Assembly (NCBI GenBank): GCA_963514095.1
Contig: OY741270.1
Coordinates: forward strand, 30,076,796-30,140,795
DNA length: 64,000 nucleotides
Direction of reading: 5' to 3'
Source of the DNA: Eutrigla gurnardus
Taxonomy: Eukaryota > Chordata > Actinopteri > Perciformes > Triglidae
Shown here: positions 62,837 to 64,000 of the stretch, piece by piece
Layout: each line of letters starts with the position of its first letter
How positions within the stretch are numbered: position 1 is the first letter of the stretch
The notes under the pieces: generated by a model
Databases searched by the model: none
Seen by the model: the letters and a program-made list of their open reading frames with translations, nothing else
What the model was told of the DNA's origin: nothing
Program-made: the position numbers and the translations under genes

Positions 62837-63919
62837 CATGAATAAGCCTTTTTATGACTGTTTTGGACTCACTACACTCAGATTTTGATTGACACGCGAT
62901 ATAGAAGCATATGTTAGGACTTTTACATCATTTTTACAACATTTTATGAATTTTGTCGATTTTTCACTTTTTTTTCGACATGCTATAGTATGACTTCTTT
63001 TTTCCCTGAAAAAGTTGACCATGGCTTTTTATGGCTGTTTTGGACTCACTACACTGAGACTAGGCGCGTCAAGCGAGATGAGCGATTTTTATGCCTTTTT
63101 AACAATTTTAAATATTTTTTTATGAATATATCCTGACTGACTTTTTCGTGAATTTTCGACGTGCTATAGTATGACTTTTTTTTTGGGGTGGGGGGAATAT
63201 GACTAAGCCTTTTTATGACTGTTTTGGACTCACTACACTCAGATTTTGATTGACACGCGATATAGAAGCATATGTTAGGACTTTTACATCATTTTACAAC
63301 ATTTTATGAATTTTTCGATTTTTCACTTTTTTTTCGACATGCTATAGTATGACTTTTTTTTTCCCTGAAAAAATTGATCATGGCTTTTTATGGCTGTTTT
63401 GGACTCACTACACTGAGACTAGGTGCATCAAGCGATATGAGCGATTTTTATGACTCTTTAACAATTTTAAATATTTTTTTATGAATATATCCTGACTGAC
63501 TTTTTCGTGAATTTTCGACGTGCTATAGTATGACTTTTTTTTTGGGGTGGGGGGAATATGACTAAGCCTTTTTATGACTGTTTTGGACTCACTACACTCA
63601 GATTTTGATTGACACGCGATATAGAAGCATATGTTAGGACTTTTACATCATTTTACAACATTTTATGAATTTTGTCGATTTTTCACTTTTTTTTCGACAT
63701 GCTATAGTATGACTTTTTTTTTTCCTGAAAAAATGGATCATGGCTTTTTATGGCTGTTTTGGACTCACTACACTGAGACTTGGTGCATCAAGCGATATGA
63801 GCGATTTTTATGACTCTTTAACAATTTTAAATATTTTTTTATGAATATATTCTGACTGACTTTTTCGTGAATTTTTGACATGCTATAGCATGACCTGTTT
63901 TTAACAATATGATCAAGGC

Positions 63920-64000
63920 TTTTTTTTTTAAAGATTATTTTCTTGCATAGACACCTTTGTATTTAGCGGTGGATAGAGAGGAAACATGGGAGAGAGAGGG
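63920..64000 (-). mobile_element. SINE copy 8 (cut by window end)
   Basis: Starts 1279 bp after copy 7. Only the 3' tail part is inside the window. Confidence 0.85.

Larger units (their letters stand above)
53232..64000. repeat. SINE-bearing higher-order satellite array
   Basis: A tandem array of two related AT-rich subunits. Subunit A (~177 bp; e.g. 53393-53569) contains ACACTCAGATTTTGATTGAC and GAAGCATATGTTAGG. Subunit B (~184 bp; e.g. 53570-53753) contains ACACTGAGACT, GGCGCGTCAAGCGAGATGAG and a G-run (GGGGTGGGG). Both share GACTCACTACACT, a CTTTTTATG-GCTGTTTTGG boundary and GAC-TGCTATAGTATGAC, so the ~361-bp dimer arose from one ~180-bp monomer. Some dimers use a B' variant (GGTGCATCAAGCGATATGAG). 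Where B' has a diverged end, a SINE follows. The array continues beyond the window. Confidence 0.95.

Noticed and set aside
56538..63813. A repeated 60-codon open frame (about 56538, 58893, 62352 and 63631) in the satellite
   Set aside because: The frame recurs only because the satellite repeats. It is Phe-rich from T-runs, crosses subunit boundaries, shows no codon constraint and is broken in most units.
53232..64000. CRISPR array because of regular repeats
   Set aside because: Repeats are ~180-361 bp without unique spacers, in an intron-containing eukaryotic sequence.

Overview
The window is vertebrate nuclear DNA, almost certainly from a ray-finned (percomorph-type) teleost. Four intron-rich protein-coding genes with GT-AG introns were rebuilt exon by exon, and every exon junction keeps phase. 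They encode fish-like orthologues of ASXL2, KIF3C, HADHA and RPS6KA5 (MSK1). The intergenic DNA holds repeat types common in fish: CA/TG and TA microsatellites, a Tc1/mariner-like remnant, a hAT-like remnant and a tRNA-derived SINE.

Layout. Positions 1-700 are a GC- and CpG-rich segment with G-rich and GCC repeats, possibly the promoter of an off-window neighbour. Three genes then run leftwards on the minus strand, tightly packed: asxl2 (coding 3818-14127, 13 coding exons, 1190 aa), kif3c (14802-18999, 8 exons, 768 aa) and hadha (19996-26289, 20 exons, 763 aa). A divergent intergenic interval (26290-28006) carries CCAAT boxes facing both ways. rps6ka5 runs rightwards on the plus strand (28007-40439, 17 exons, 816 aa), followed by a probably long 3'UTR. 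From about 46 kb there is no recognisable gene: microsatellites, a 5-copy interstitial telomeric repeat, two DNA-transposon remnants, and from 53232 to the window end a higher-order tandem array. Its basic unit is a ~361-bp dimer of two related subunits (~177 and ~184 bp). Eight copies of one tRNA-derived SINE are embedded in it and have been amplified along with the satellite.

The genes are not a functional operon. asxl2 is a chromatin regulator (BAP1/Polycomb axis), kif3c a kinesin-2 motor, hadha the alpha subunit of the mitochondrial trifunctional protein, and rps6ka5 a nuclear kinase acting downstream of p38/ERK. The order asxl2-kif3c-hadha matches the human 2p23 order (ASXL2-KIF3C-RAB10-GAREM2-HADHA-HADHB) without RAB10 and GAREM2. 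hadhb, the usual head-to-head partner of hadha, is not here; rps6ka5 (human chromosome 14) occupies the divergent position instead.

The most unusual content is the SINE-bearing higher-order satellite at the right end. The most interesting gene-structure detail is a 3-nucleotide microexon in asxl2. Exon boundaries come from reading splice signals and reading-frame continuity by eye; UTRs, transcription starts and poly(A) sites are tentative.
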